A DNA stretch of 64,000 nt from Glycomyces sambucus (GCF_900102815.1 NZ_FNGF01000001.1:239297-303296); one strand, 5' to 3'. Shown: positions 24,419 through 33,280, counted from the stretch's first letter. Numbers and translations are program-made. Notes: generated by a model from the sequence alone, not told the origin.

Positions 24419-26486
24419 CGCCGTCCGTCTCGATCACGATGGCCGCCAGTGCGTCGCGCGCGCACCGGTCGGCGGCCTCGGGGTCCTCGGCCGCGGCGAC
24501 GACGTACCCGACTCGGTCCAGTGAGGACGTGACGGGACAGACCCGGGAGCCGAGGGCCAGGTCGACGCGGACCTCCTGTACGCCCGGCAGGTACCGGGCG
24601 GTCTCGACGCCGCTGATGCGGCGCACCGTCCCCGGCGCGGGGTCGAGGTAGCGGATGACGGCGGTGCGGGTCGGCGGGGGCGGGTCGGCGGCGACCGGGA
24701 GGCCGGTGCGGGCGCGCACGGCGGCGTCGAGGAGGTCGTGGCCGGTGCTGATCTGGACGAGGTCGGTGATGTGGTCGCCGCCGTGGCGGGTGTGGGTCTC
24801 GATGATCCGGGGGCCCTCGGCGGTGAGGATGACCTCGGTGTGGGTGAGGCCGTGCTCGACGCCGACGAGGGCGAGGAGGTCGTTCACGCAGTCGGTGATC
24901 GCGGCGCGCTCGGCGTCGCCGAGCACGGCGGGGAAGCGGTGGCCCATCTCGACGGGGCCGTCCGGGTGGAGGAACTTCTCGGTGACGCCCACGACGGTGT
25001 GCTTGCCGTGCACGGCGATGCCCTCGACGGAGAACTCGGGGCCGTCGAGGAAGCGCTCGGCGAGGAGCGGGAAGGGCGGCAGGTCGGGACGGTCGGCGGG
25101 CGCGTGGCGGCGGCGGAGGCGGACCACGCCGATGCTGCCGCCGCCCGCGATCGGCTTGACGATGACCGCGTCGCCGTGGCGGGCCTGGAAGGCGTCGATG
25201 TCGTCCCAGTCGCGGACGGTGCCGTGGACGACGGCGAACCGGGGGTCGCCGTCCAGGAGCCGCCGCATGAGGCTCTTGTCTACTGTGGTCTTGACAGTGT
25301 CGGTGCTGTTGTCCTCCAGTCCGAGGCGGGCGTTGATCTCGGCGACCGGGAGCAGTCCGGGCTCGGTGTAGGAGAGGACCCGCAGGCCACCGGGGTCGCC
25401 GGAGAAGGCGCCGAGGATCGCGCAGGTGCGGTCGAGGTCGGCGTAGTCGCCGACGACGACGTGGTCGGCCGCCGCGACGACCTCGGGCGTGAGCAGTTCG
25501 GGCCGTTCGAAGACCACCGTGCGGCAGCCGAGGGCGCGGGCGCGCTCGACCAGGTTGAGCTTGCCGCCCAGGAGCGCGACCGTGGGAGGCCCGGCCGGTC
25601 GCGGGACGGCGGGCGCGGGGGTCTTGGGGCGCACGAGGTCGGCGTAGCGGTCCATGAGGAGCGCCGTCGTCTCGCCGACCGCGAACGCGGTGCCGTCGAT
25701 GGACCGCACGGGCTGGACCTCGTACGCGGTGCCGGTGAGGAACGCCTCGTCAGCGAACGCGATCTCGTCGGGCGCGATGCGCCGCTCGACCACCGCGATC
25801 CCCTCGCGCGCGGCGAGTTCGATGACGGCGGCGCGGGTGATGCCCGCGAGCATCGTCCCCGGCTCGGGGGTGTGGAGCTCGTCCCCGAAGCGCAGGAACA
25901 CGTTCGCGCCCGTCGCGTCGGCGACGTCGCCGCGCCAGTCGAGGAGGAGTGCGTCGTCGCACCCGCGCGCCTCGGCTTCGCCGCGGGCGAGCGTCCCGGC
26001 GCTGTACAGGGCGCTGCTCTTGGCGGTCACGGGGAACGCCGAGGGGTGCGGCCGGCGCCAGGAGGCCACGGTGAGCGCGATGCCGCGGCGCTTGGCGTCG
26101 CCGTCGAACACCGCGGGCCACTCCCACGGCGCGATCGCCGCGTGGACGGTGTTGCCCGCGCCCGAGACGCTGATCTGACCGCTGCCGCGCCAGACCACCG
26201 GGCGCACGTAGCCGTCGCCGATCCCGTTGGCGGCCAGCACTTCGACGGTGGCGGCGTCGATCTCGGCGTCGCTGAACGGGAGGGTCATGCCCATCGCGGC
26301 CGCGGAGGCGCGGAGCCGTTCGGTGTGGGCGCGGAGGCGGAAGACCGTGCCGCCGTAGGCGCGCTCGCCCTCGAACACCGCGCCGCCGTAGTGGAGGCCG
26401 TGGCTGAGCACGTGGAGGCGGGCCGAGCGCCACGGGACGAGCCGCCCGTCCAGCCAGATCAGGCCGTCGCGGTCCGCGAAGCTCAC
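24411..26486 (-). CDS. Bifunctional class IV aminotransferase / ATP-grasp ligase
   Basis: This 691-aa protein joins two enzymes. Residues 1-300 form a class IV (IlvE-like, PLP) aminotransferase: GLHYGGAVFEGERAYGG, the catalytic Lys in FPVTAKSSALYSAG, and ATGANVF. Residues about 310-690 form an ATP-grasp domain with VIVKPIAGGGSIGVV (ATP loop), EFSVEGIAV and the metal-binding IIETHTRHGGDHITDL. The fusion suggests that an amino acid made by transamination is passed to peptide-bond formation. The GTG start overlaps the upstream stop (GTGA). The canonical Glu of the aminotransferase motif (xEGTGxN) reads Asp here. Substrates are unknown. Confidence 0.85.
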   Translation of the reverse strand: MSFADRDGLIWLDGRLVPWRSARLHVLSHGLHYGGAVFEGERAYGGTVFRLRAHTERLRASAAAMGMTLPFSDAEIDAATVEVLAANGIGDGYVRPVVWRGSGQISVSGAGNTVHAAIAPWEWPAVFDGDAKRRGIALTVASWRRPHPSAFPVTAKSSALYSAGTLARGEAEARGCDDALLLDWRGDVADATGANVFLRFGDELHTPEPGTMLAGITRAAVIELAAREGIAVVERRIAPDEIAFADEAFLTGTAYEVQPVRSIDGTAFAVGETTALLMDRYADLVRPKTPAPAVPRPAGPPTVALLGGKLNLVERARALGCRTVVFERPELLTPEVVAAADHVVVGDYADLDRTCAILGAFSGDPGGLRVLSYTEPGLLPVAEINARLGLEDNSTDTVKTTVDKSLMRRLLDGDPRFAVVHGTVRDWDDIDAFQARHGDAVIVKPIAGGGSIGVVRLRRRHAPADRPDLPPFPLLAERFLDGPEFSVEGIAVHGKHTVVGVTEKFLHPDGPVEMGHRFPAVLGDAERAAITDCVNDLLALVGVEHGLTHTEVILTAEGPRIIETHTRHGGDHITDLVQISTGHDLLDAAVRARTGLPVAADPPPPTRTAVIRYLDPAPGTVRRISGVETARYLPGVQEVRVDLALGSRVCPVTSSLDRVGYVVAAAEDPEAADRCARDALAAIVIETDGDG

Positions 26487-27727
26487 CGGTCCTCCCGCGC
26501 GTACGAGATCCGGACCATGCCGGGCAGCTGCTCGTGGAACGCCATGGCGTCCTTGACCTCCGCGTGCCGCGAGAGCACGAACGCCGGGTAGCCCGAGAAG
26601 TCCGGGTACGGGCGCACCCGGTCGCCGGGGTGGAGCATCTGCACCACGTGGTCGACATCGGGGTGGGCGGCGACCGCGTCGAGCCCGTCGATGGCGGTGA
26701 TCACGCCCTGCCCGCCGCACGGGACGATGTAGTTCCCCGCCGCGCCGCGCGGCGTGATCGGCCCGAGGTGGCTGTGCGGCACCGCGCCCACGGCGGTGCG
26801 GAGCGCGTCGGCCACGAGGTCCACGCCCGCGGTGGCCCGCGTCAGGTAGGAGGAGACGCCCGAGCCGCCGATGCGCGCGCCGGTCTCCAGCACGTACGGG
26901 CGCCCGTCCACCAGCCGCAGCTCCGTGTGGCTCGGCCCGTCGGTCACCCCGATCGCCGCCAGCGCGGCCGTGACCTCGCGTTCGATCGCCGCGACGGTGT
27001 CGGCCGGGAGGTCGGCGGGCGCCTGGTAGCAGCCCTCCTCGAAGTACGGGCCCTGCGGCTCGCCCTTGTAGCCGATGGTGCAGATCCGGGTCTCGCCCCG
27101 GTGGCCCATGGCCTCGACGGCGTACTCGGGGCCGGTCAGGAACTCCTCGACCACCACCGCCTCGATGCCGCCGAGCTGGCGGCGGGTGAGGTCCCAGGCC
27201 GCGACGACCGCCAGCTCCAAGTGCGCCGGATCGTCCACCTTAGAGACCGCGATGCTGGAGAACCCGTTCGCGGGCTTGACGACCACGGGGAACCGGAGGT
27301 CGAGCGCCGCACTCCACTGGCGCGGGGAGGCGACGGTGGTGAACCGGGGCGAGTGCAGGCCCGCCGCCGCCCAGGCCCGCCGCATGGCCCCCTTGTCGCG
27401 CACGGTCCGGGCCACCTCCACGGGCAGGCCCGGCAGGCCCAGGGCCGCGGCGGCGCGGGCGGTGAACGGCACGGCCGCCTCGAAGAACGTCGCGATCCCC
27501 TGGAACGGCCGGCGCGCGAAGGCCCGGCGCAGGCGCCCGATCGCGACCTCCGGGTCGTCCAGGTCGAGGTCAAGGACGTCGACCACCGGCGCGGGCAGGT
27601 CCGTCAGGTCCTCGCCGGGGCGCGGGACGATGACGAGGTCGAAGCCCGCTTCGGCGGCGCTGTCGAACACCCACGGCATGCCCAGGCGCGGGTGGACCAG
27701 GACGACGCGCGGCCGGGCCGGGGTCAC
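26483..27727 (-). CDS. ATP-grasp amino acid ligase
   Basis: The 414-aa enzyme is of the L-amino-acid ligase type (BacD, carnosine-synthase-like). It has VVVKPANGFSSIAVSKV as the ATP-binding loop, EYAVEAMG, and the Mg-binding LETGARIGGSGVSSYL near residue 285. Such enzymes activate a carboxylate as acyl-phosphate and couple an amine, giving dipeptides. Start at GTG 27727 is chosen for its 4-bp GTGA overlap with the upstream gene; GTG 27730 is equally in frame. It is one of two ATP-grasp units in the operon, so a tripeptide or two alternative couplings are possible. Confidence 0.85.
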   Translation of the reverse strand: MTPARPRVVLVHPRLGMPWVFDSAAEAGFDLVIVPRPGEDLTDLPAPVVDVLDLDLDDPEVAIGRLRRAFARRPFQGIATFFEAAVPFTARAAAALGLPGLPVEVARTVRDKGAMRRAWAAAGLHSPRFTTVASPRQWSAALDLRFPVVVKPANGFSSIAVSKVDDPAHLELAVVAAWDLTRRQLGGIEAVVVEEFLTGPEYAVEAMGHRGETRICTIGYKGEPQGPYFEEGCYQAPADLPADTVAAIEREVTAALAAIGVTDGPSHTELRLVDGRPYVLETGARIGGSGVSSYLTRATAGVDLVADALRTAVGAVPHSHLGPITPRGAAGNYIVPCGGQGVITAIDGLDAVAAHPDVDHVVQMLHPGDRVRPYPDFSGYPAFVLSRHAEVKDAMAFHEQLPGMVRISYAREDR

Positions 27728-28983
27728 CACGCGCCGATCCCGAAGCGCAGCGGCGGCAGTGCCGCCAGCGCGGGCTGCGCGCGCAGGAGCACGCGCTGGT
27801 CGCCGGTGAACCGGTACCGGTCCTTCCCTTCGCCTTCGGCGAGGTGGCGGCGCACGAGGGCCTTGGCTCGGACCCGGTACTCCTCCTCAGTGGAGACTTC
27901 CTGCTCCAGTGCCTCGATCACGGCGACGTAGTCGCGCAGTGCGGCGATGGCGGCGGCGCGGTCGAGGCGCAGGAGGCCGTCGGCGCCCCCGGTGATCGCG
28001 CCGGCCTCGCGGAACCACGAGTAGAGGAACACGCCGGTGCCGGAGTCGAAGAGCCGCACGGCGTCCGGTTCGAGCGGGTACCGGAAGATCCGCTCCAGCA
28101 GGATCATGTCGATCACCGCCTCTGCGTGGGCGATGTCCTCGTCGGCGCACGCGACGACGGTCTTGGCGTCCACTTTGATCTCTTCGAGGACGCCGACGAA
28201 CCAGTTCATCTTCAAGGAGATGTGCTCGTCGAACGGCCAGGGCCCCTGGTAGTGCGCGGAGTCGTGGAGGTAGCCCCAGACCGAGCGGGCCTGGTAGCAG
28301 TCGTAGGGGCTCATGCCGCTGGACGCGCGCGGGATCGAGTCCGGCTCCAGGACGGCCTCGGCGCCGGGGAGCGCGTAGGTCTCGTGGATGCGGCGGAACT
28401 TGCTGAACAGGAACATCGCGTACGGCTGCACCGGGGGCTTGGCGGGCGCGGCCACGTTCTCGGGGAAGAACACCAGGCAGTTGCCCTCGGTGATCCCCGC
28501 GCTCCCGGAGAGGACCCGCACGCACTGGCTGTTGTTCTTGGGGTGCGGGTGGTCGCGCTGGAGCTCGGGGAAGCAGTCGGGCTCCTCGCGGCGGCCGTAC
28601 CAGGCTTCGAGGCGCTGGCCCACGTCGACGCCGTTGGTGTTGCGCAGGGGCGCGACGAAGAGGAAGTCGGCGCCGTCGTCTGGCGCGGCGAGGGCGTCGC
28701 GGGTGCGGGTGAAGTCGGGGACGGCGGCGAGGCCGGCGGCGAGCCAGTCGCGCACGTCGGCGTCGAGGGCGGCGGCCTGGGCGTCGAAGCCGTGCTCGGT
28801 GTACCAGGCGGCGGCGAGGTCGCGGATGCCGGTGAGGGCCTTCTCGTCCGCGGGGCCGGGATCGGTGACGGCGCCGTCGGCCTGCTGGCGCAGGCGGAAC
28901 CGGTCGACGTCGGCGATGAGCGCCGCGTGGAGCCGGTGCGCCCGCCGGAGCTGCTCGCTCTCGGCGTCGGGGGTGATCGGCAT
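27724..28983 (-). CDS. Unknown 419-aa protein of the peptide-type operon
   Basis: This soluble protein has no motif I can name with confidence (it may belong to DUF6421). Its centre is rich in possible metal ligands: GYLHDSAHYQGPWPFDEHI, and later E and H residues in ADEDIAHAEAVIDMILLE, an arrangement that recalls helical di-iron or haem-free iron enzymes. This is inference only. It is locked between the prephenate-decarboxylase-like gene (8 bp upstream) and the ATP-grasp ligase (4-bp overlap). It is therefore very likely an essential tailoring or structural component of the pathway. ATG at 28983 follows AAGGA. Confidence 0.75.
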   Translation of the reverse strand: MPITPDAESEQLRRAHRLHAALIADVDRFRLRQQADGAVTDPGPADEKALTGIRDLAAAWYTEHGFDAQAAALDADVRDWLAAGLAAVPDFTRTRDALAAPDDGADFLFVAPLRNTNGVDVGQRLEAWYGRREEPDCFPELQRDHPHPKNNSQCVRVLSGSAGITEGNCLVFFPENVAAPAKPPVQPYAMFLFSKFRRIHETYALPGAEAVLEPDSIPRASSGMSPYDCYQARSVWGYLHDSAHYQGPWPFDEHISLKMNWFVGVLEEIKVDAKTVVACADEDIAHAEAVIDMILLERIFRYPLEPDAVRLFDSGTGVFLYSWFREAGAITGGADGLLRLDRAAAIAALRDYVAVIEALEQEVSTEEEYRVRAKALVRRHLAEGEGKDRYRFTGDQRVLLRAQPALAALPPLRFGIGAW

Positions 28984-28991
28984 GGGGTTCC

Positions 28992-29522
28992 TTAAGGGGC
29001 GCTGAGCAGGTGGACGGTGAAGATCATCGGGACCGGGCCGAAGTCGGTGACGACGCGGAGCCGGTGCCGCTCGGCGGCGACGATGGTGGTCACGCAGCCG
29101 TCGACCAGGCCGTTCGCGCAGTCGATGGCGGCCTGGGCGTTGCTGGTGACGAGGGTGCGGTCGCGGTCGGCGACGAGCTGCGCGGGCGCGGGGTGGGTGG
29201 CGACGGTGCGCGGCTGGCCGGCGCCGCGGGCGGCCAGGACCATGTTGTGGGTCGGCATGAGGAAGCTGTCGACCATGCGCAGGCGGTGGAGATTGCTGAA
29301 GACGAGGGTGTGGAGCTCGGGGTAGACGGCGCAGGCGACGATCGCCTGGGTGCCGTCGACCACAGGGTCGACCATGGCGTCCTCAATGGAGGCGTGGAGG
29401 ACGACGTCGACGTCCGGTCCGGAGCGCTCGGCGTAGTCGCGGGCGGCGGCTTCGAGATTGGTGCCCGCGGGGCCGAGGGTGTGCAGACGGCGCAGGCGAA
29501 GGCGCCAGTCGGGGAGGTTCAC
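28992..29522 (-). CDS. Prephenate decarboxylase-like protein (BacA type)
   Basis: This 176-aa protein has the periplasmic-binding-like fold of prephenate dehydratase: LHTLGPAGTNLEAAARDY at residues 13-30, then VATHPAPAQLV and LVTSNAQAAIDCANGL. The dehydratase signatures are absent: there is no ENS..G loop, no NxTRF motif and no ACT domain. This, with the size and the HP(A/S)P..L motif, matches BacA-like prephenate decarboxylases, which make dihydro-hydroxyphenylpyruvate for bacilysin and related products. It is the first gene of the operon, GTG start with AGAAGGA 8 bp upstream. Activity is inferred. Confidence 0.7.
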   Translation of the reverse strand: MNLPDWRLRLRRLHTLGPAGTNLEAAARDYAERSGPDVDVVLHASIEDAMVDPVVDGTQAIVACAVYPELHTLVFSNLHRLRMVDSFLMPTHNMVLAARGAGQPRTVATHPAPAQLVADRDRTLVTSNAQAAIDCANGLVDGCVTTIVAAERHRLRVVTDFGPVPMIFTVHLLSAP

Positions 29523-29996
29523 GCAGCGGGTCCTTCTGGGGAGAGGTGGTGTTGCCGGCGTGCATGCATGGCGCGGAGGGGCCGGGGCTCGCCGTTGAGC
29601 ACCGGAGAAGGGCCCGCGGCGCGTGCGCTGCGGGTTCAGGTGGTGGCGGCCGCGGCGGGGGTTTCGTCGCCGGGGCCGGCGGCGCTCCGCGCCCGGGGTG
29701 GGAGGGCGGGGTCGCGCCGGTGCGCCCGCGGTACGGGGCGCCGACCGAGAGTGATGCTACTCAACCGCTTCCACTATCGATAGTGCTGTCCCAAATAGAG
29801 AGATACGCGCGGCTCGCTGCGTTCGCACCGACAATTCACTGAATGTGCATTGTGATCACGAGATGGGCTTTTGTGGCCGGAGGGTCGATTGCGCATCGCG
29901 GTGGGATTGCACGGCACGCTCCGCACCGACCGGCGGCGACATGCGCGTCTCCCACTTCACCGGCCTGCACGGCATTCAGGTCCTCATCGGAACCGG
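29523..29996. promoter_or_regulatory. Control region upstream of the peptide-type operon, with a perfect palindrome
   Basis: This 474-bp stretch has no convincing gene. CACTATCGATAGTG at 29772-29785 is a perfect 14-bp palindrome in an AT-rich patch, about 250 bp before the first gene. It is a good operator candidate. An imperfect hairpin near 29608-29632 (CCCGCGGCG against CGCTGCGGG) could act as an attenuator in the leader. No adjacent regulator gene is seen. Confidence 0.5.
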
Positions 29997-30953
29997 TCAC
30001 ACCAGTTGCGGCAGGACCCGCTCCCCGAACACGTCGATGAAGCGCTCCTGGTCGGTGCCGACCTGGTGCACGTAGGCGCGGGAGAAGCCGAGGTCGGCGT
30101 ACGACGCCAGCGCGGCGGCGTGGCGGCCGAGGTCGGCGGAGACGATGACGCCCGGTTCGAGGGCCCCGGCCGGGACGTGGGCGCATGCCGCGTCGAACTG
30201 CTCGGGCAGCTCCAGCTCCTGGTTCAGCCCGGCGGGCAGGGCGACGAACCGCCACTGGTCGAGCGCCTGGTTGCGGGCGCGGTCCTCGTCGGCGTCCCAG
30301 GAGACGTGGACCTGGAGGTGCAGCGGCTTGCCCTCGCCGCCGCCCTCGCGGAAGGCGTCGACCACCTTGCGGAGCTGCTCCTCCGGGGCGTTGACGGTGA
30401 TGAGCCCGTCGGCCCAGGCGGCCACCTCGCGGGCGGTGCCGGGCGTGAGCGCGGCGGCGAACAGGGGCGGCGGCGTGGACGGGCGGGTGTAGAGCCGGGC
30501 GGCGCGGACGGTGACGCGGCCGTCGTGGTCGACGGTCTCGCCGTCGAGGAGGCGGCGGATGACGTCGGCGCTCTCGGCAAGGCGCGCATTGCGTTCGGGC
30601 TTGCGGGGCCACAGGGCGCCGGTGACGTGCTCGTTCAGGGCCTGGCCGCTGCCGAGGCAGGGTGTGAACCGCCCGGGATAGAGTTCGTCCACTGTGGCGA
30701 TCGCCTGGGCGGTGATCGCGGGGTGGTACCGGTTCCCGGGCGCGGTGACGATGCCGAAGGGAACGGTCGTGGCGGCCATGGCGGCGCCGAGCCAGGTCCA
30801 GGCGAACCCGGACTCGTCCTGGCCGGTGCTCCAGGGCGCGAAGTGGTCCGAAGAGAGCACGGCCGCGAAGCCGGCGGCCTCGGCGGCGGAGGCGGCCGCG
30901 ACGAGGCGCGAGGGCGGGAACTGCTCGTGCGAGGCGTGGTATCCGATCTCCAC
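29997..30953 (-). CDS. Luciferase-like flavin oxidoreductase (TIGR03885 type)
   Basis: The 318-aa protein is an LLM-class TIM-barrel oxidoreductase: MEIGYHASHEQFPPSRL, LSSDHFAPWSTGQ, the PCLGSGQALNEH motif and AWADGLITVN. These features fit the TIGR03885 branch, thought to use FMN rather than F420. Members often lie beside alpha-amylase/trehalose-type genes, as here (31107). Its physiological substrate is unknown. GTG at 30953 follows AGGAG by 6 bp. It is separated from the amylase gene by a hairpin and 153 bp. Confidence 0.8.
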   Translation of the reverse strand: MEIGYHASHEQFPPSRLVAAASAAEAAGFAAVLSSDHFAPWSTGQDESGFAWTWLGAAMAATTVPFGIVTAPGNRYHPAITAQAIATVDELYPGRFTPCLGSGQALNEHVTGALWPRKPERNARLAESADVIRRLLDGETVDHDGRVTVRAARLYTRPSTPPPLFAAALTPGTAREVAAWADGLITVNAPEEQLRKVVDAFREGGGEGKPLHLQVHVSWDADEDRARNQALDQWRFVALPAGLNQELELPEQFDAACAHVPAGALEPGVIVSADLGRHAAALASYADLGFSRAYVHQVGTDQERFIDVFGERVLPQLV

Positions 30954-30982
30954 TGAGGACTCCTGTTCAGATCGTCTGGGGG

Positions 30983-31001
30983 CCGGCCGCAGTGCGGCCG
31001 G
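30983..31001 (-). terminator. Hairpin between amylase and oxidoreductase genes
   Basis: CCGGCCGC (30983-30990) pairs with GCGGCCGG (30994-31001) around AGT. It can end or attenuate the amylase transcript. Confidence 0.5.
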
Positions 31002-31106
31002 GTGGCCGCGGGCGGTGCGTTCGCGGGCCGTTCGCTCGCAGGCCGAATGCGTGAAGGCTGCTGCGTTGCAGGTCGATCCTTTAAGGACCGGTCATCTGAT
31101 GGCCGA

Positions 31107-32738
31107 TCACTTGAAAACGTTGGCCCGGGGCCGCAGCCACCGGTAGCCGTGGCCGGCGAGCCTGAAGACCGGCGGGTCGTCCTCGTCCGGCGGGTACTCG
31201 CCGTCGGTGAGGACGTCGACGAGGTCGGCCGCGTCGTCGTCGGGGATGCGGACCTCCACGTCGTCGCCGGAGAGGTTGACGAGGGTGACGACGTCGCCGT
31301 CCTCCTCGTCGGAGTGCCGGAGCGCGACCACCGAGGGGGCGCCGGTGTCGAGGACCCGGTGGGTGCCGAAGCCGATCTCGGTGAGGCCCAAGCGGGTCCG
31401 GACCAGGTCGCCGACGCGGGAGAGGAGTCCGTCGGGGCTGCGGTGCTGGTCGTAGACGTTGACCTCCTCGTAGCCGAACGGCCCGTCCTTGACGGGTTCG
31501 GCCACCAGCTTGTCCTTCGGTGCGGAGGAGAACCCGCCGTTCTCCTCGGAGGTCCACTGCATGGGGATGCGCACGCTCAGGCGCTCGCGGCGCGACAGGT
31601 CGTCGCCCATGCCGATCTCGTCGCCGTACTGGAGCACGGGCGTGCCGGGCAGGGAGAGCAGGAGCGCGTGGGCGGCGGCGAGGCGGCGGGGGTCGCCGCC
31701 GAGCATCGGGGCGATGCGGCGGCGGATGCCGCGGTCGTAGGCGCGCATGTCCTCGTCGGGTGCGAAGAGCGACATGACCTCGTCGCGCTCGGACTCGCTG
31801 AGGCGTTCGAGGTCGAGTTCGTCGTGGTTGCGCAGCCAGTTCGCGAACTGGCTGCGGCGCGGCGGCTGCGGAAGCTCGCCGAGGGCCCGGTGGACCGGCT
31901 CGGCCTCGCCGCGCGCCAGCGCGAGGAACACGTGGTTGTTGAGCCAGAAGTTGAGGAGCATGGTCAGGCCCTCGCCGTCGAGGAAGTAGTCGTCGTACTC
32001 CTCCAGCGGGACGTCGACCTCGCCGACCAGGACGGCCTCGGGGTGGCGCAGGGCCGTGAACTCGCGCATCTCGCGCAGGAGGTCGGTACCGGCCTGGAAC
32101 TCCGCGGCGTCGGCGGCGCCGTGGACCATGTAGGGGACGGCGTCGACCCGGAACCCGGAGACGCCGAGGCGGAGCCAGAACGCCATGACGCGCCGGATCT
32201 CCGCGCGCACTTCGGGGTTGGCGAGGTTGAGGTCGGGCTCGTGGGCGTAGAAGACGTGGCGGTAGTACTGCCCGGCCTCCTCGTCCCAGGTCCAGATGGA
32301 GTCCTCGACGGTGGGGAAGACGGGCTTCAGGCCGTCGTCGCGCGGCTCGTCGGACCAGATGTAGTAGTCGCGGTAGGGCGAGTCGGGGTCGGACCTGGCC
32401 TTCTGGAACCACGGGTGGCGGTCGGAGGTGTGCTGGACGACGAGGTCGAAGAGGACGCGGATGCCGGACTCCTCGGCCTCCTCCAGCAGCTCGACGACGT
32501 CGGGCAGGGTACCGAGGCGCGGGTCGACCGAGAGGTGGTCGGTGAGGTCGTAGCCGCCGTCCTTGAACGGGGAGGGGTAGAACGGCAGGAGCCACACGCA
32601 GGTGGCGCCGAGGCCGCGCAGGTGGTCGAGCCGCTTGGTGATGCCGCGGATGTCGCCCCACCCGTCTCCGTCGGAGTCGCGGAACATGGCCGGGTCCATG
32701 GCGTAGATGACGGCGTTGCGGTACCAGAGCGGCTGCAT
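31107..32738 (-). CDS. GH13 alpha-amylase / trehalose-synthase-like protein
   Basis: This 543-aa cytoplasmic GH13 enzyme has all catalytic positions: nucleophile Asp199 (GFRVDAVPY), acid/base Glu240 (LVGEVDVP) and Asp306 (RNHDELD). The early part DPAMFRDSDGDGWGDIRGITKRLDHL and the short beta-sandwich end resemble trehalose synthase (TreS)-type proteins, though it is shorter. It probably rearranges or hydrolyses maltose, trehalose or short glucans. It lacks a signal peptide. ATG at 32738 follows GGGAGG. The downstream LLM oxidoreductase is a usual neighbour. Confidence 0.85.
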   Translation of the reverse strand: MQPLWYRNAVIYAMDPAMFRDSDGDGWGDIRGITKRLDHLRGLGATCVWLLPFYPSPFKDGGYDLTDHLSVDPRLGTLPDVVELLEEAEESGIRVLFDLVVQHTSDRHPWFQKARSDPDSPYRDYYIWSDEPRDDGLKPVFPTVEDSIWTWDEEAGQYYRHVFYAHEPDLNLANPEVRAEIRRVMAFWLRLGVSGFRVDAVPYMVHGAADAAEFQAGTDLLREMREFTALRHPEAVLVGEVDVPLEEYDDYFLDGEGLTMLLNFWLNNHVFLALARGEAEPVHRALGELPQPPRRSQFANWLRNHDELDLERLSESERDEVMSLFAPDEDMRAYDRGIRRRIAPMLGGDPRRLAAAHALLLSLPGTPVLQYGDEIGMGDDLSRRERLSVRIPMQWTSEENGGFSSAPKDKLVAEPVKDGPFGYEEVNVYDQHRSPDGLLSRVGDLVRTRLGLTEIGFGTHRVLDTGAPSVVALRHSDEEDGDVVTLVNLSGDDVEVRIPDDDAADLVDVLTDGEYPPDEDDPPVFRLAGHGYRWLRPRANVFK

Positions 32739-32971
32739 GGCCCTCCCTTTGCGGGTCGTCCGAAGTAGTCCCGGTGGGTGCCCGTGGGGCCGGGGCGCGA
32801 AACGCGGGCGGGGCACGGTGGGCGGAACGCGGTCCGGGTTGGGGCCGCCGCGGGACGCGGTCCGGGGTGGGGGCGCCGCGGAACGCGGGGCGCCCGACCC
32901 GTCTCCAGGGCGGGCCGGGCGCATGTCCGGTCGCGGGCGGGGTATCCCCGGGGCCGAACGAGGGAGGAACC

Positions 32972-33223
32972 ATGTCCGAGATCTCAGGCGCCTTCGGCGC
33001 CGAAGGCGTGCAGCCGCCGACGCCCGGACCGGGCGATCCGGTCCCGAAGCCGCCGGACCCGCTCCAGCCGGTGCCGGGCGATCCGGGCGGGCCGGACCCC
33101 ACCGACCCCGACCCCACCGAGCCCGACCCGAACGACCCGAACCCGGGTCCGCCGGGTCCGCCGGACCCGAACGACCCGGTCCGGCCCCTGCCGGACGAAC
33201 CGACCCCGCCGCAGCCCTGGTAG
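32972..33223 (+). CDS. Small proline/aspartate-rich protein
   Basis: This 83-aa protein is built almost wholly of PDP, PNDP and PPGP units after a short N-terminal segment (MSEISGAFGAEGVQ). It has no Cys, no signal peptide and no hydrophobic segment, so it should be an extended, intrinsically disordered chain. GGGAGG lies 5 bp before the ATG and a strong terminator follows, so expression is likely. Function is unknown. Confidence 0.65.
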   Translation: MSEISGAFGAEGVQPPTPGPGDPVPKPPDPLQPVPGDPGGPDPTDPDPTEPDPNDPNPGPPGPPDPNDPVRPLPDEPTPPQPW

Positions 33224-33244
33224 CGGCAGCGCATGAGCAGTGCA

Positions 33245-33280
33245 GGCCGGGCCCGGGAGCCGAGGCTCCCGGGCCCGGCC
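33245..33280 (+). terminator. Terminator after the proline-rich gene
   Basis: A 16-bp perfect stem (33245-33260 with 33265-33280) has a CGAG loop and is followed by GTTT. Confidence 0.85.

Noticed and set aside
24738-26591. Long plus-strand frame opposite the aminotransferase/ATP-grasp gene
   Set aside because: The translation is Gly/Ala/Asp/Arg low-complexity with no motif, while the minus strand has complete enzyme signatures.
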